Assembly (NCBI GenBank): GCA_035296965.1 | Contig: DATGZX010000255.1 | Span: forward strand, 1-62,329 | DNA from: DATGZX01 sp035296965 | GTDB lineage: Bacteria > Planctomycetota > Planctomycetia > Gemmatales > Gemmataceae | Direction of reading: 5' to 3' | DNA length: 62,329 nucleotides | Part shown: positions 27,938-37,060 of the stretch, piece by piece | How positions within the stretch are numbered: position 1 is the stretch's first letter | How the letters are laid out: each line of letters begins with the position of its first letter | Program-made: the position numbers and the translations under genes | Notes under the pieces: generated by a model | Told to the model about the DNA's origin: nothing | Database searches by the model: none | The model's input: the letters and a program-made list of their open reading frames with translations, nothing else

Positions 27938-29125
27938 ATGAATATCCTGCTGCTCAATGCCGGATCCAGCAGCTTGAAAGCCACGCTCACAGAATCGGCC
28001 GATAGCACGGAAATCGCGCGCGGTCTATTCGACTGGGCTGGGTCGGTGACCCGTTATGAGTATGCGGCGCAGGACGGGAAGGAGCGTAGCGAGGAGGTCC
28101 CCTGGAAGGGACATGCCCAGGCCGTAAAGCGATTCGTCGCCGACCTGCCCGACCGCTCGGCCCTGGCGGCCGTGGGTCACCGGGTGGTCCATGGAGGCCA
28201 GTTTACGTCCTCGGTGCGCATCACTCCGGAGATTCGCTCGCGCATCATGGCACTGGTCGACCTGGCGCCGCTGCACAACCCGCCGAGCCTGGAAACACTG
28301 GCAGCCGCGGAAGCGGAGTTGCCGGGCATTCCGCAAGTGGCTGTTTTCGACACGTCGTTCCACGCCACGCTTCCGCCCGAGGCCTACACTTATCCGGTGC
28401 CGGAAAGCTGGAGCCGCGACTGGGGTATCCGCCGCTTTGGTTTCCACGGGCTCAGCCACGCGTACTGCGCCAGGCGCGCCGCCGAGATGCTCAGACGGCC
28501 AGCTGAGGAACTGCGCCTGGTGATTTGTCACTTGGGCCACGGTTGCTCCGCCGCGGCGGTGCGCGGTGGTCGAAGCGTCGATACGACCATGGGTTTTACA
28601 CCCCTGGAAGGTCTGATGATGGCCACGCGCAGCGGCTCGATTGATCCGGGCATTGTCCTGCATGTCCAGCAACACCACGGCCTGACCGCGGAACAGGTCG
28701 AAGCGGCGCTTAACCACGAATCGGGCTTGCTAGGGGTGTCGGGCATCTCAGCGGATATGCGCCAGGTGCTGGCGGCTGCGCGGGAGGGTCAAGATCGAGC
28801 CCAACTGGCTCTGGCGGTTTATGCCCGGCGGATTCGCCAGGCGATAGGTGCCCTGGCGGTGACGATGGGTGGCCTCGACGCCCTGGTCTTCACTGCCGGC
28901 GTCGGCGAACACGCCGGCGAAGTCAGGGAGGCGACCTGTGTTGGTCTGGAGTGCCTTGGACTGGAACTGAGTGCGGAAGCTAATTCCGTCTGCCGCCCGG
29001 ATGCTGACGTGGCCGCCAGTAGCTCGCGCGCTCGAATCCTGGTCATTGCTACCAGGGAAGATCTGACGATGCTCCATGAAGTGCTTCAGGTACTTGGCAG
29101 GGAACAGGCAGTGCCGGCATCCTAG
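27938..29125 (+). CDS. ackA: Acetate kinase
   Basis: 395 residues. The ASKHA-fold motifs are all present: NAGSSSLK at the N-terminus, HRVVHGG, VFDTSFHATLP, RFGFHGLSHAYCARRAAE, HLGHGCSAAAVRGGRSVDTTMGFTPLEGL and FTAGVGEHAGEVRE. It converts acetyl phosphate and ADP to acetate and ATP. With the phosphoketolase directly upstream it forms a phosphoketolase-acetate kinase bypass that makes ATP without pyruvate. I use the ATG at 27938, which places the family N-terminus MNILLLNAGSSS correctly; a GTG at 27917 is in frame but adds seven untypical residues. No ribosome site is strong for either. Confidence 0.96.
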   Translation: MNILLLNAGSSSLKATLTESADSTEIARGLFDWAGSVTRYEYAAQDGKERSEEVPWKGHAQAVKRFVADLPDRSALAAVGHRVVHGGQFTSSVRITPEIRSRIMALVDLAPLHNPPSLETLAAAEAELPGIPQVAVFDTSFHATLPPEAYTYPVPESWSRDWGIRRFGFHGLSHAYCARRAAEMLRRPAEELRLVICHLGHGCSAAAVRGGRSVDTTMGFTPLEGLMMATRSGSIDPGIVLHVQQHHGLTAEQVEAALNHESGLLGVSGISADMRQVLAAAREGQDRAQLALAVYARRIRQAIGALAVTMGGLDALVFTAGVGEHAGEVREATCVGLECLGLELSAEANSVCRPDADVAASSSRARILVIATREDLTMLHEVLQVLGREQAVPAS

Positions 29126-29158
29126 GCGGCGGCCGAACTCACCGAAACCAAGACCAGC

Positions 29159-29356
29159 ATGCTGCCGCTTTCGCCCGACCGATGCACGTCAGTATTCTTG
29201 AGACGCTACGACAAAGTTTCGAGTCAAGATTCCTTCTTGCCCAAAATCGAGGACGAGATCAGAATTCTTCTCGGTCTTTTCCTTTTGAAGAAGGCCGGCA
29301 AGGAACTCCGGTATGAATTGATGAACCACGCGGAGCGCGTGTCGATTCCAGTTTAG
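29159..29356 (+). pseudogene. C-terminal remnant of a trehalose synthase/maltokinase gene
   Basis: A 65-codon open frame whose residues 10-65 (TSVFLRRYDKV, SFLPKIEDEIRILLG, FLLKKAGKELRYELMNH, ERVSIPV) line up with the extreme C-terminus of TreS-maltokinase or maltokinase proteins, whose typical end reads FLLEKA-YELRYELNNRPDW-IPL. The intact family has about 450 (maltokinase) to 1100 (fused TreS) residues, so only the last tenth remains. It starts 33 bp after the acetate kinase stop and lies just before malQ, another alpha-glucan gene, which supports a former trehalose/maltose locus. It may also be translated as a small peptide. Recognition is from memory of the family and needs an alignment. 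Confidence 0.6.
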
Positions 29357-29393
29357 GGCGTATTGCCGATCCTAGGGGCTGGGGAGTGATGGG

Positions 29394-31514
29394 ATGTCGA
29401 GTCCGCTAGACCAACTTCGCGAGCTGGCCGATCTCTACGGAATACACAACACTTACTACGACGTGAGCGGGCAACTGCAGACAGCGAGTCAGGACGCTCT
29501 GCTGCTGGTTCTTCGTGCCCTGGGTGCCTCCTTAGAGCGGCCAGAAAACGCCCAAGACGCTCTCCGCGAACGCCGACAGTCGCTCTGGAGGCGAGCGCTC
29601 GAGCCGGTAGCCGTGATTTGGGACGGAAACCAGGGAGAGATCGAAATCCGTCTTCCCGCCGGGTTCTCCGGCCACAGCCTGGAATGTGGGCTGCAACTCG
29701 AATCAGGTGAAGAACGCAAGTGGGCGATCAAGCCTGAAGAACTCCCGGTGAGAAGTACGGCTGATATCGAAGGGAACACCTATCTGGCCCGATCTCTGAA
29801 GCTACCCGGCCCACTGCCGCTCGGCTACCATCGGCTCACGGTGGAAGGCTTGGCAGAGCGCGCGCAAACCATGGTTTTCGCGGCACCAATGAGGGCGTAC
29901 GAACCAACCGAGCGCGCGCACGCCGCTTCGTGGGGTGTGTTCCTGCCTCTTTACGCACTCCATTCCAAAGGTTCCTGGGGCGCGGGGGATTTCTCCGACC
30001 TCGAGGCGCTCAACGACTGGGTTGCCGGCCTGGGCGGAGGCATGGTAGCTACTTTACCACTGTTAGCAGCTTTTCTCGACGAGCCCTTCGAGCCGGGGCC
30101 CTATTCACCCGCCAGCCGTTTGTTCTGGAACGAATTCTACATCGACGTATCTAGAGTTCCAGAGCTGAAGTCCTGTCCCACGGCGCAGGCCCTTCTTGCA
30201 TCCACAGAGTTCGAAACGGAAGTTGCAGAACTCCGTAAGGCGGAATTCGTCGATTATCGCCGGCAGATGGCCCTCAAACGCCGTGTCCTGAATGAACTGT
30301 CACGTTTCTTTTTCGCGCGACCTGGCGCGCGCGCGGCTGCCTTCCGCAGCTATGTGAGCGGCCGGCCTCTCGTCGACGACTACGCCAAATTCCGGGCGGT
30401 TGGCGAGCGCTGCCGCGCGCCCTGGCCCGCATGGCCGACCCCTCTGCGCGATGGAGTCGTGCAAGCGACGGACTACGATGAGGAGGCCTACCGCTATCAT
30501 CTGTATGTCCAGTGGATTGCGGAGCAGCAGTTGCAGGACTTTGCCGCCAAAACCCGCTCCAAGGGCCCCGGCCTATATCTCGATTTGCCGCTCGGCGTTA
30601 ATCCGGACAGCTACGACGTTTGGCGCCACCGCGACCTTTTCGCTGCCAGCATGGCCGCCGGCGCGCCTCCGGACCCATTCTTCGCCAAAGGCCAGAACTG
30701 GGGCTTCCCGCCCATGCACCCTGAGCGCATTCGCACGCAGGGCTACGGCTACGTCATCGACTACGTGCGCCATCATCTTCGTTTGGCAGGGATCTTGCGG
30801 ATCGACCACATGATGGGGTTCCATCGCCTGTTCTGGATCCCACAAGGCTTACATGCACGCGATGGCGTCTACGTCCGTTACCGCCCCGAAGAGCTTTATG
30901 CAATCTTCAATCTAGAGTCGCATCGTCATCGCTCGGTACTCGTCGGCGAGGACCTGGGCACTGTTCCCGAGGAAGTGCCGATTTCCATGGCTAGCCATAA
31001 CGTCCATCGCATGTATGTCATGCAATATGCCATCCAACCCCAGTACCACAATGCCCTGACGCCGGTTTATCCCGGTTCCGTTGCCAGCTTGAACACACAC
31101 GACATGCCTCCATTTGCTGCCTTTTGGCAGGGGCTTGATATTCAGGATCGCGTGGATCTCGGGATTCTGGATGGGAATGCGGCCGAGGAAGAGCGCCGCA
31201 GGCGTCAGGGGCTGCTCGAAGCACTGATCCGCGGGCTGCGGGAAGGCGGCCACCTCCATGAAAATGTCGAGCCGCTAACGGTGCTGCAGGCATGTCTCGC
31301 GCACCTTGGCGCCGGGCCTTCCATGGTGGCCCTGACCAACCTGGAAGACCTATGGCTGGAAACTCATCCACAAAATGTGCCTGGCACGTGGCACGAACGG
31401 CCCAATTGGCAACGGCGAGCGACGCAATCGTTCGAGTCGTTCACCATGCTCCCTCAGGTGGTTGAGACTCTTCGCAACCTGGACAAGATCGTGAAGGCAA
31501 AGCGAAGCGAGTGA
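29394..31514 (+). CDS. malQ: 4-alpha-glucanotransferase (amylomaltase, GH77)
   Basis: 706 residues. GH77 catalytic carboxylates can be placed at D471 (ILRIDHMMGFHRLFW, nucleophile), E519 (LVGEDLGTVPEEV, acid/base) and D570 (SLNTHDMPPFAAFW). The enzyme moves maltosyl units between alpha-1,4-glucans in glycogen and maltodextrin metabolism. About 180 N-terminal residues before SWGVFLPLYALHSKGSWGAGDF form an extra domain with a beta-sandwich look, as in longer MalQ proteins. The ATG at 29394 follows GGGGAG. It lies downstream of the phosphoketolase/acetate kinase pair and a trehalose synthase/maltokinase remnant, so sugar flow from glycogen to the phosphoketolase shunt is a reasonable inference. 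Confidence 0.95.
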   Translation: MSSPLDQLRELADLYGIHNTYYDVSGQLQTASQDALLLVLRALGASLERPENAQDALRERRQSLWRRALEPVAVIWDGNQGEIEIRLPAGFSGHSLECGLQLESGEERKWAIKPEELPVRSTADIEGNTYLARSLKLPGPLPLGYHRLTVEGLAERAQTMVFAAPMRAYEPTERAHAASWGVFLPLYALHSKGSWGAGDFSDLEALNDWVAGLGGGMVATLPLLAAFLDEPFEPGPYSPASRLFWNEFYIDVSRVPELKSCPTAQALLASTEFETEVAELRKAEFVDYRRQMALKRRVLNELSRFFFARPGARAAAFRSYVSGRPLVDDYAKFRAVGERCRAPWPAWPTPLRDGVVQATDYDEEAYRYHLYVQWIAEQQLQDFAAKTRSKGPGLYLDLPLGVNPDSYDVWRHRDLFAASMAAGAPPDPFFAKGQNWGFPPMHPERIRTQGYGYVIDYVRHHLRLAGILRIDHMMGFHRLFWIPQGLHARDGVYVRYRPEELYAIFNLESHRHRSVLVGEDLGTVPEEVPISMASHNVHRMYVMQYAIQPQYHNALTPVYPGSVASLNTHDMPPFAAFWQGLDIQDRVDLGILDGNAAEEERRRRQGLLEALIRGLREGGHLHENVEPLTVLQACLAHLGAGPSMVALTNLEDLWLETHPQNVPGTWHERPNWQRRATQSFESFTMLPQVVETLRNLDKIVKAKRSE

Positions 31515-31540
31515 TCTAACGAGTCTGGATTGATAACTTG

Positions 31541-31699
31541 TTAGGCGAGCGGCAGGTTATAATCTCCCCTCTCCCCCGCTTCGGGGGAGAGGGGTCGGGG
31601 GGTGAGGGGGACGAACGATCCTCGGCCAGGGCCCCTCACCCCCGGCCCCTCTCCCCGGAGTACCGGGGCGAGGGGAGAACAGTCGCTTCCCTTGCCTTA
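31541..31699. repeat. Palindromic repeat element, family A copy 1
   Basis: 159-bp element between convergent genes. It begins TTAGGCGAGCGGCAG and ends with the near-inverted copy CTTCCCTTGCCTTA. Inside are stacked GC hairpins, including CCCCTCTCCCCCG / CGGGGGAGAGGGG (31567-31594) and a longer pairing between 31584-31609 and 31632-31656. A second copy of the same family is at 54591-54785. The terminal TTA supplies the TAA stop codon of the minus-strand gene. As RNA it would fold strongly and could end transcription from both sides. Confidence 0.85.
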
Positions 31700-32086
31700 C
31701 TGATCCCCATGCGGAATTGCGTGTGAGTGCACCGCCGGATTGAGGAGTGCGGGGGCGTCGGGAAGCGGAGGGCCGTTCACCTTGTATGCGCCTGTGCCGC
31801 CCTGATAGAGACGACCGTGAGTCCAGTAGAGCAACACGCGATGGGGCAGCAACCAGCCCGAATAGTCCCATCCCCAAGTCCCTTCGTTCGCACAGCGACG
31901 GGAGCCGCCGATTGCGGCGCCGCCGCCAACGTAGTAGCCATCGTACGCCCGCGTGTTCGACGGCCACGCGTACCAGGCGATGCGTTCGGGATATCCAGCC
32001 CGGCGCTGGCTGCAATCATCTGCGCAAACGCGGCTGCTGAAACTCAGGTTCACCGCGAGCATCAGGAGTGCGATTCGTAACTTCAT
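31697..32086 (-). CDS. Small secreted Trp/Tyr/Gly-rich protein
   Basis: 129 residues with an N-terminal signal peptide (MKLRIALLMLAVNLSFSSRVCA-D). The mature part is rich in Trp, Tyr and Gly, with four cysteines and a Y-V-G-G-G-A motif followed by TWGWDYSGWLL; I do not recognise the family, but such short exported proteins are common in planctomycetes. The ATG at 32086 was chosen because it gives a proper signal peptide; an upstream start would add 17 residues. Its TAA stop is formed by the end of the repeat element at 31541-31699. It is 60 bp from the end of the GlcG-domain gene on the same strand, which may transcribe it. Confidence 0.7.
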   Translation of the reverse strand: MKLRIALLMLAVNLSFSSRVCADDCSQRRAGYPERIAWYAWPSNTRAYDGYYVGGGAAIGGSRRCANEGTWGWDYSGWLLPHRVLLYWTHGRLYQGGTGAYKVNGPPLPDAPALLNPAVHSHAIPHGDQ

Positions 32087-32145
32087 GCAGCCACCCCACG
32101 ACCCGGTCAGGATTAATCGAAAAGACTGTGTTGCCACAGCGGAGT

Positions 32146-34758
32146 CTAGCCTTCGGGATTGCGGTCGAATTTTTGGTAAGGCAATTGGACGCCGTTCACG
32201 GTTTCCTGGTCGGCGGTATGGACACTGGAAGGCGGCAGGAATCCCTGCGAGGCGGCATAGGTAATGAGATCGTCCTCGTCGACGCCGTCGCCACTGACTC
32301 CCAGCCCACCGACTAGAACGGTTTGGCCATTGACGTTCTTGTAGAGCGGCACGCCGCCGGGGAACAGGATGACACCATTCTGATTGGCAATGTTGTAAGG
32401 ATCGTGGAAATTCGTTTCCGGGAAAAACACGTCGTGGCCTTGAACGCTTTTGAAGGCGGATGCAGGCAGCGGCGCGCCGACATTCAACGCCGTCTGCAAG
32501 CTCGTACCGCCGTCGGTGAGGATGGAAAACGGTCCCGGCGGCGCGGTGCCGATTCCCTCCGGGAAGAATGGCAACGCGAGATACCGGAATGTCCGGCTGC
32601 TGAAGGCGACGCCGGGTGCAACGCCAGGCGTTTGATCGATCGGCTGAAGCTGAGCAGGGTTGGCGTAGTAGGCCACATTGCGCGACTTGGCTACGGCCAC
32701 GTCCAGCGAGAACGTCGTCGCGTCGGGCATGCGGTACAAGCCCAGGATGTTCCCCGAGTTATCGGACACCGAGAAGACCATCTCCGCCGTCTGGTTTTGC
32801 GGCAAGCGAATGGCTGAGCGCGTTTGCTGTGCCTGGGCGATGCCTTGCTGGACCATCTGAATAACGTCGGCGGCCGTGAGCCCCCCACCAGCGTGTGGCG
32901 TCACCAGCCAGCCGTCGGGCACCGTCGTGCCCGGGAGGTCGGTATCCCCGGCTAGATCGACCGGGAGATTCGTGCCGCTGGAAGGATTGCCCGTGCCGAG
33001 GGTGCGGCCGACTTGTACCAGGGCAGAAAGTCCCAACGGACCTGCCGGCCCCGGACCGAAAAGGGGCAGCGAGATGCCGTTCAAGGTGATACCACCGAAC
33101 GGCAAGCCGATGCCGGCGACAGGCGGGACGCCTGCCAAGGTCCCGACGGGCGCGCCGCCCTGGACACTCCCACCTACCGCGGCAAACGCCATGTACTCCG
33201 CCACGACGGAGAGGTCCGGAAGCGCAGGATTGTAGGTGGCGCTCAGGCTGGAGTTTTCCGCGGTCGCGTAGCCGGTTGTGCCCGGGAAGAAGACGCCGAT
33301 TCCTCCAACCACCTGGAAATTGCCGCTGCTATCCATTTCCATGATTGGTACGCCGCCCGGCAGCGTGCCGATGCCGCGCGACGTTGCATAGGGATCGATG
33401 CCCGAGATCTGGCCATACGATTCTGTGGGCTGGATCTTGCTGGCATCCGGGAGCGGAATGTTGGCATCGCCGACGTTGAAGCGATTCGGCAACTGAATCA
33501 CGTTCGTGGGGCTCAAGATTCCGTTGGCTCCTGGATGCAAATAACTGTCGCGGTTGGATGCCTCGATATCGAACAGGTCCACCTGGGGCGTATATTGGAC
33601 CCCCGGCGGGAAGTGACCGGCAATGCTGACGGGCGCGACAAAACCAGGTCCATAGAGCGGCGAATTTACGTCAGTGACATCCGGGCTGGACTCGACCTCA
33701 CGTTGGGTCATCGTCGTTTGGCTGATGAATTCGATGGTGCGCGAAGTCAACGGCGTGTTCTGATTGGCAAACATCGCGGCGGTGCGAGCCTCGGCGATGG
33801 CCCCATCCACGGCGAATGTAAGCAGCGCCGGGTTGCTCGTGATGGTCGAGGAAACCCCTGACTCCACGCGTACGCCGAGCAGTCTGCCTCCCCGATCGAC
33901 GACCGCAATGATTGCATCGTTGCTGGAAGAAGCCGCCGCAGCGCGATCAATCAATTGGCCTACCTGATCGACGCCGTCAAGCGGATTGACGATCAGATTC
34001 AAATTGCCGGCGGCCTGTGGCGGCTGGGCCCCCGCAGCGAATTCGCCAGAGCCCATGATGGCCGCGATGACCTGTTGATCGGTGGCGCCCTGCCCCAGGG
34101 CGCTCGTGAACAGACTCAGCCCGCTAGGGTCTACCGGCCGGTGCAAGAAGTATTCATAGAGACGGCCCACCAGGTCCTGCGCGTATTCCGGGCTGGCAAG
34201 GACCGTGGCGGCGACCTGCGTGGTACTGACGCTGTTTGCAAGCTCCTGGTCGAACCCGGTGCGGCCCGCCGGATCCACCGTCCGATAGAGGACATCGTTG
34301 TAAAGCGCGTCCAGGAAACCGTCGTTGGTACCGCCTCCACGATCCTGAAAATACTCGGCCGAACCGAAAATGAGCGATTGGACCTGCTCATAGGTATCGC
34401 CGCTCGCCAGCAGGCCTTTGAAGTAAGCGAGGCCGGTGGGGTCGGCAGGGCGGTGGAGGAATTCTCCGTAGAGCGATTCCACGTAGTCGGTGCGGTACTC
34501 GTTGCTATTCTGAATCGTGAGAGAGACTTGCATCCGGTCGGCGGACCCGTTGTCCAGCATGGTGCTGAAGAACGCGAGGCCGCTGGTATCGACAGGGCGG
34601 TTCAGCAAGGCCTGGTAGGCAAGACCCACGAAGACCTGTTCCTGGCTGAGGTCGAGGACGTACCGCGGCTCCAGTGCCTCCACCATCAATGGACAAGAAC
34701 GAGATTTCCGGAGGCGCCTTGTCACGTGCTCTCTTCCCGGAAAGTGCAGATAAGCCAT
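32146..34758 (-). CDS. Exported protein with DUF4214 repeats and two GlcG/HbpS-type haem-binding domains
   Basis: 870 residues. It starts with LEPRYVLDL (29-36), the LEPR-XLL-type export signal, then three to four DUF4214 repeats (LAYQALLNRPVDTSGLAFF, LYGEFLHRPADPTGLAYF, LYEYFLHRPVDPSGLSLF) to about residue 245. Two DUF336/GlcG-like domains follow: about 265-560 (QLIDRAAAASSSNDAIIAVVDRGGRLLG, then IGVFFPGTTGY) and about 640-870 (GIAQAQQ, MVFSVSDNSGNILGLYRM, GGLGVSGDGVDEDDLITYAA). In other bacteria this domain binds haem or related tetrapyrroles (HbpS) or sits in glycolate loci (GlcG). The ATG at 34758 has AAGGTGAGAG before it. It is divergent from the beta-barrel gene, next to a multihaem cytochrome. 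Confidence 0.82.
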   Translation of the reverse strand: MAYLHFPGREHVTRRLRKSRSCPLMVEALEPRYVLDLSQEQVFVGLAYQALLNRPVDTSGLAFFSTMLDNGSADRMQVSLTIQNSNEYRTDYVESLYGEFLHRPADPTGLAYFKGLLASGDTYEQVQSLIFGSAEYFQDRGGGTNDGFLDALYNDVLYRTVDPAGRTGFDQELANSVSTTQVAATVLASPEYAQDLVGRLYEYFLHRPVDPSGLSLFTSALGQGATDQQVIAAIMGSGEFAAGAQPPQAAGNLNLIVNPLDGVDQVGQLIDRAAAASSSNDAIIAVVDRGGRLLGVRVESGVSSTITSNPALLTFAVDGAIAEARTAAMFANQNTPLTSRTIEFISQTTMTQREVESSPDVTDVNSPLYGPGFVAPVSIAGHFPPGVQYTPQVDLFDIEASNRDSYLHPGANGILSPTNVIQLPNRFNVGDANIPLPDASKIQPTESYGQISGIDPYATSRGIGTLPGGVPIMEMDSSGNFQVVGGIGVFFPGTTGYATAENSSLSATYNPALPDLSVVAEYMAFAAVGGSVQGGAPVGTLAGVPPVAGIGLPFGGITLNGISLPLFGPGPAGPLGLSALVQVGRTLGTGNPSSGTNLPVDLAGDTDLPGTTVPDGWLVTPHAGGGLTAADVIQMVQQGIAQAQQTRSAIRLPQNQTAEMVFSVSDNSGNILGLYRMPDATTFSLDVAVAKSRNVAYYANPAQLQPIDQTPGVAPGVAFSSRTFRYLALPFFPEGIGTAPPGPFSILTDGGTSLQTALNVGAPLPASAFKSVQGHDVFFPETNFHDPYNIANQNGVILFPGGVPLYKNVNGQTVLVGGLGVSGDGVDEDDLITYAASQGFLPPSSVHTADQETVNGVQLPYQKFDRNPEG

Positions 34759-35096
34759 TCTCTCACCTTTATCAGGTATCGTCTTGCTCATCCATGTTGT
34801 CGTTACCATCGGCAAGATCGGGCGCGGAAATCCGAAGATTATGGGCAAAAGGCACATGCGAAAGCAGGAACGGCAGCCGAGTTTTCCAACGAGCTCCTCT
34901 CCAAACGGGGAGAACCGCTATCGAGGCTACGTGCTTTCTCCAGGTTTGGACAGTCTGCGCCGCTTGCCTGATTGCTAATTCCGTTTCCATTCTCAAGACT
35001 ACTAATCTCGCTACCCGATAAACACATTGCGCAGTCGTTTCGTTGTGTCTGGCTTCCAGAGCCAGAGGACAATTCGGTTTCGCGGGAGCGGGTCGC

Positions 35097-36998
35097 ATGA
35101 GGTGTCGCGAAAGGTCGGGCCATAGAGCGGCCTGGGGTTTGGTCCTCAGTCTCGTTCTGGCCTGGCGCGTGACAGATCCTGCGTCCGTTGTGCGCGCCCA
35201 GACCCCTCCTGCTCCACCAAGCCCACCTGCCGGCGCCGACTCTCGCCCCAACGTTCTCAATCGGCCGTTGCAACCTCCTGCCTCGCCACCTGAACCGCAA
35301 AGTGAATCTGGGCTTCTGCTGCGTCTACCCTCGGAAGCTCCGTTGGGGTTCACTGGTCCCTCCGGCGTGCTGCCGAGCGAGAACCAGGAGACGAGCGATT
35401 TCGTCCCAGTGGAAGACCGTTGGCGTGTCGGCTTCCCTCCCTGGGACCGCTACGACAAGGGCCACCCCATAGATGACGATTACCCCTACGTCGAAGGCCA
35501 CTGGTGGGATCCCTTCAACCAGAATGTCTTGAAGGGCGATTATCCCATCATCGGCCAGCACACGTTCTTGAATATCACGGCCACCAGCGACACCTTGCTG
35601 GAAGCACGGCAAATCCCCACGGGCACGACGGCCTTCGAAAGCACGACGCGCCCGTCGCGTTACGAATTCTTCGGCAGCCCCAACCAGTTTTTCTACAACC
35701 AGGACTTGAGCTTGTCGTTCGACCTCTCCCACGGCGACGCGGCTTTCAAGCCTGTCGACTGGCGCATCCACTTGACGCCGATTCTCAACGTGAATTACCT
35801 GGCCGTCGACGAGCTTGCGGTAGTGAATCCCGACGTGCGCAAGGGCACGACCCGCGGCCGAACCTGGTTCTCGCTGGAAGAGTATTTCTTGGAAACGAAG
35901 CTTGCCGACTTGAGTCCCGATTACGATTTCCTGTCGATCCGTGTCGGCTCGCAGCCGTTCACGAGCGACTTCAAAGGCTTCATTTTCACCGACACCAACC
36001 GCGCCGTGCGCCTCTTCGGCACGAACCTCTCCAACAAGGACCAGTTCAACATTCTGGCCTTCGATCAGGCGGAAAAAGACACTAATAGTGAGTTGAATAC
36101 ATTCGAGAACCGGCACCAGTACGTCTTCATTGCCAACTACTATCGCCAGGATTTTATCTGGCCCGGCTACACGACAGAGCTGAGCGTGCACTACGACCAA
36201 GATTTGGCGAGCTTTCAGTTCGACAAGAACGATTTTCTCGTGCGGCCCGATCCGGTAGGTGTCTTTCAGCCACACCGCGTCGATGCGGTCTACCTTGGCT
36301 GGGCCGGCGACGGCCATATCGACCGGTACAACATCTCGCACGCTTTCTATTGGGTCTTGGGCCGAGACAGCCTGAATCCCCTGGCTGGGCAGGAGCAAGA
36401 CATCAATGCCCAGATGGCTGCAATCGAATTGTCCTACGACCGGGACTGGGTCCGTTTCCGCACGTCTTTTCTGTGGGCGTCGGGAGACAGCAACCCGAAT
36501 AACAAGCATGCCACCGGTTTCGATTCGATTATGGACGATCCCAACTTTGCCGGTGGGGATTTTACCTACTGGCAACGGCAGGCGATCCCGCTCTTCGGTG
36601 TCAACCTGACCAACCGCGAAAGCCTGTTTCCTGATTTGCGTTCCAGCAAAACCGAAGGGCAGGCCAACTTTGTCAACCCCGGCCTGTTTCTGGTCAACGG
36701 CGGTATGGATTTCGATATCACGCCCAAGCTGAAGATGATCAATAACCTGAATTTTCTCTGGTTCGATCAAACGGAATCGTTGCAAATGCTAACGTTCCAG
36801 TCCCACATCAACAACTACATCGGTGCCGACCTTAGTACCGGTATCGAGTATCGACCATTTCTGAACAACAATGCGATCGTACGCCTCGGCCTAGCGACCC
36901 TGATTCCAGGGGCCGGATTCAAGGACCTTTACGATCGCCTCAACAACCCGGTAGACGCCCTGGTGGCCAGTTTCTTGCAGATCCAGCTCACGTACTGA
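35097..36998 (+). CDS. Outer-membrane beta-barrel (porin-like) protein
   Basis: 633 residues. A signal peptide (about 1-36, ending VVRAQ) and a Pro-rich spacer come first, then about 500 residues of alternating polar/hydrophobic strands rich in aromatic residues (DLSLSFDLSHGDAAF, WRIHLTPILNVNYLAVDELAVV, FLSIRVGSQPFTSDFKGFIF, TELSVHYDQDLASFQF) with Asn/Gly/Asp turns, and a C-terminal residue Tyr after FLQIQLT, as in outer-membrane barrels. It is probably a channel. Start chosen at ATG 35097 with GGGAG upstream. It lies 320 bp before the decahaem cytochrome gene on the same strand, and is divergent from the GlcG-domain gene, so it may be the pore of a surface haem/electron system. Confidence 0.75.
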   Translation: MRCRERSGHRAAWGLVLSLVLAWRVTDPASVVRAQTPPAPPSPPAGADSRPNVLNRPLQPPASPPEPQSESGLLLRLPSEAPLGFTGPSGVLPSENQETSDFVPVEDRWRVGFPPWDRYDKGHPIDDDYPYVEGHWWDPFNQNVLKGDYPIIGQHTFLNITATSDTLLEARQIPTGTTAFESTTRPSRYEFFGSPNQFFYNQDLSLSFDLSHGDAAFKPVDWRIHLTPILNVNYLAVDELAVVNPDVRKGTTRGRTWFSLEEYFLETKLADLSPDYDFLSIRVGSQPFTSDFKGFIFTDTNRAVRLFGTNLSNKDQFNILAFDQAEKDTNSELNTFENRHQYVFIANYYRQDFIWPGYTTELSVHYDQDLASFQFDKNDFLVRPDPVGVFQPHRVDAVYLGWAGDGHIDRYNISHAFYWVLGRDSLNPLAGQEQDINAQMAAIELSYDRDWVRFRTSFLWASGDSNPNNKHATGFDSIMDDPNFAGGDFTYWQRQAIPLFGVNLTNRESLFPDLRSSKTEGQANFVNPGLFLVNGGMDFDITPKLKMINNLNFLWFDQTESLQMLTFQSHINNYIGADLSTGIEYRPFLNNNAIVRLGLATLIPGAGFKDLYDRLNNPVDALVASFLQIQLTY

Positions 36999-37060
36999 TT
37001 TCGCTTCCAAGCTTGACAAGGCTGCGAGATACTGACCCCGGTTAGGAATGAGACATCGCC

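Noticed and set aside
35325..36785. 486-codon open frame antisense to the beta-barrel gene
   Set aside because: No family match by eye, and the plus-strand gene has signal peptide, barrel strands and a terminal aromatic residue.
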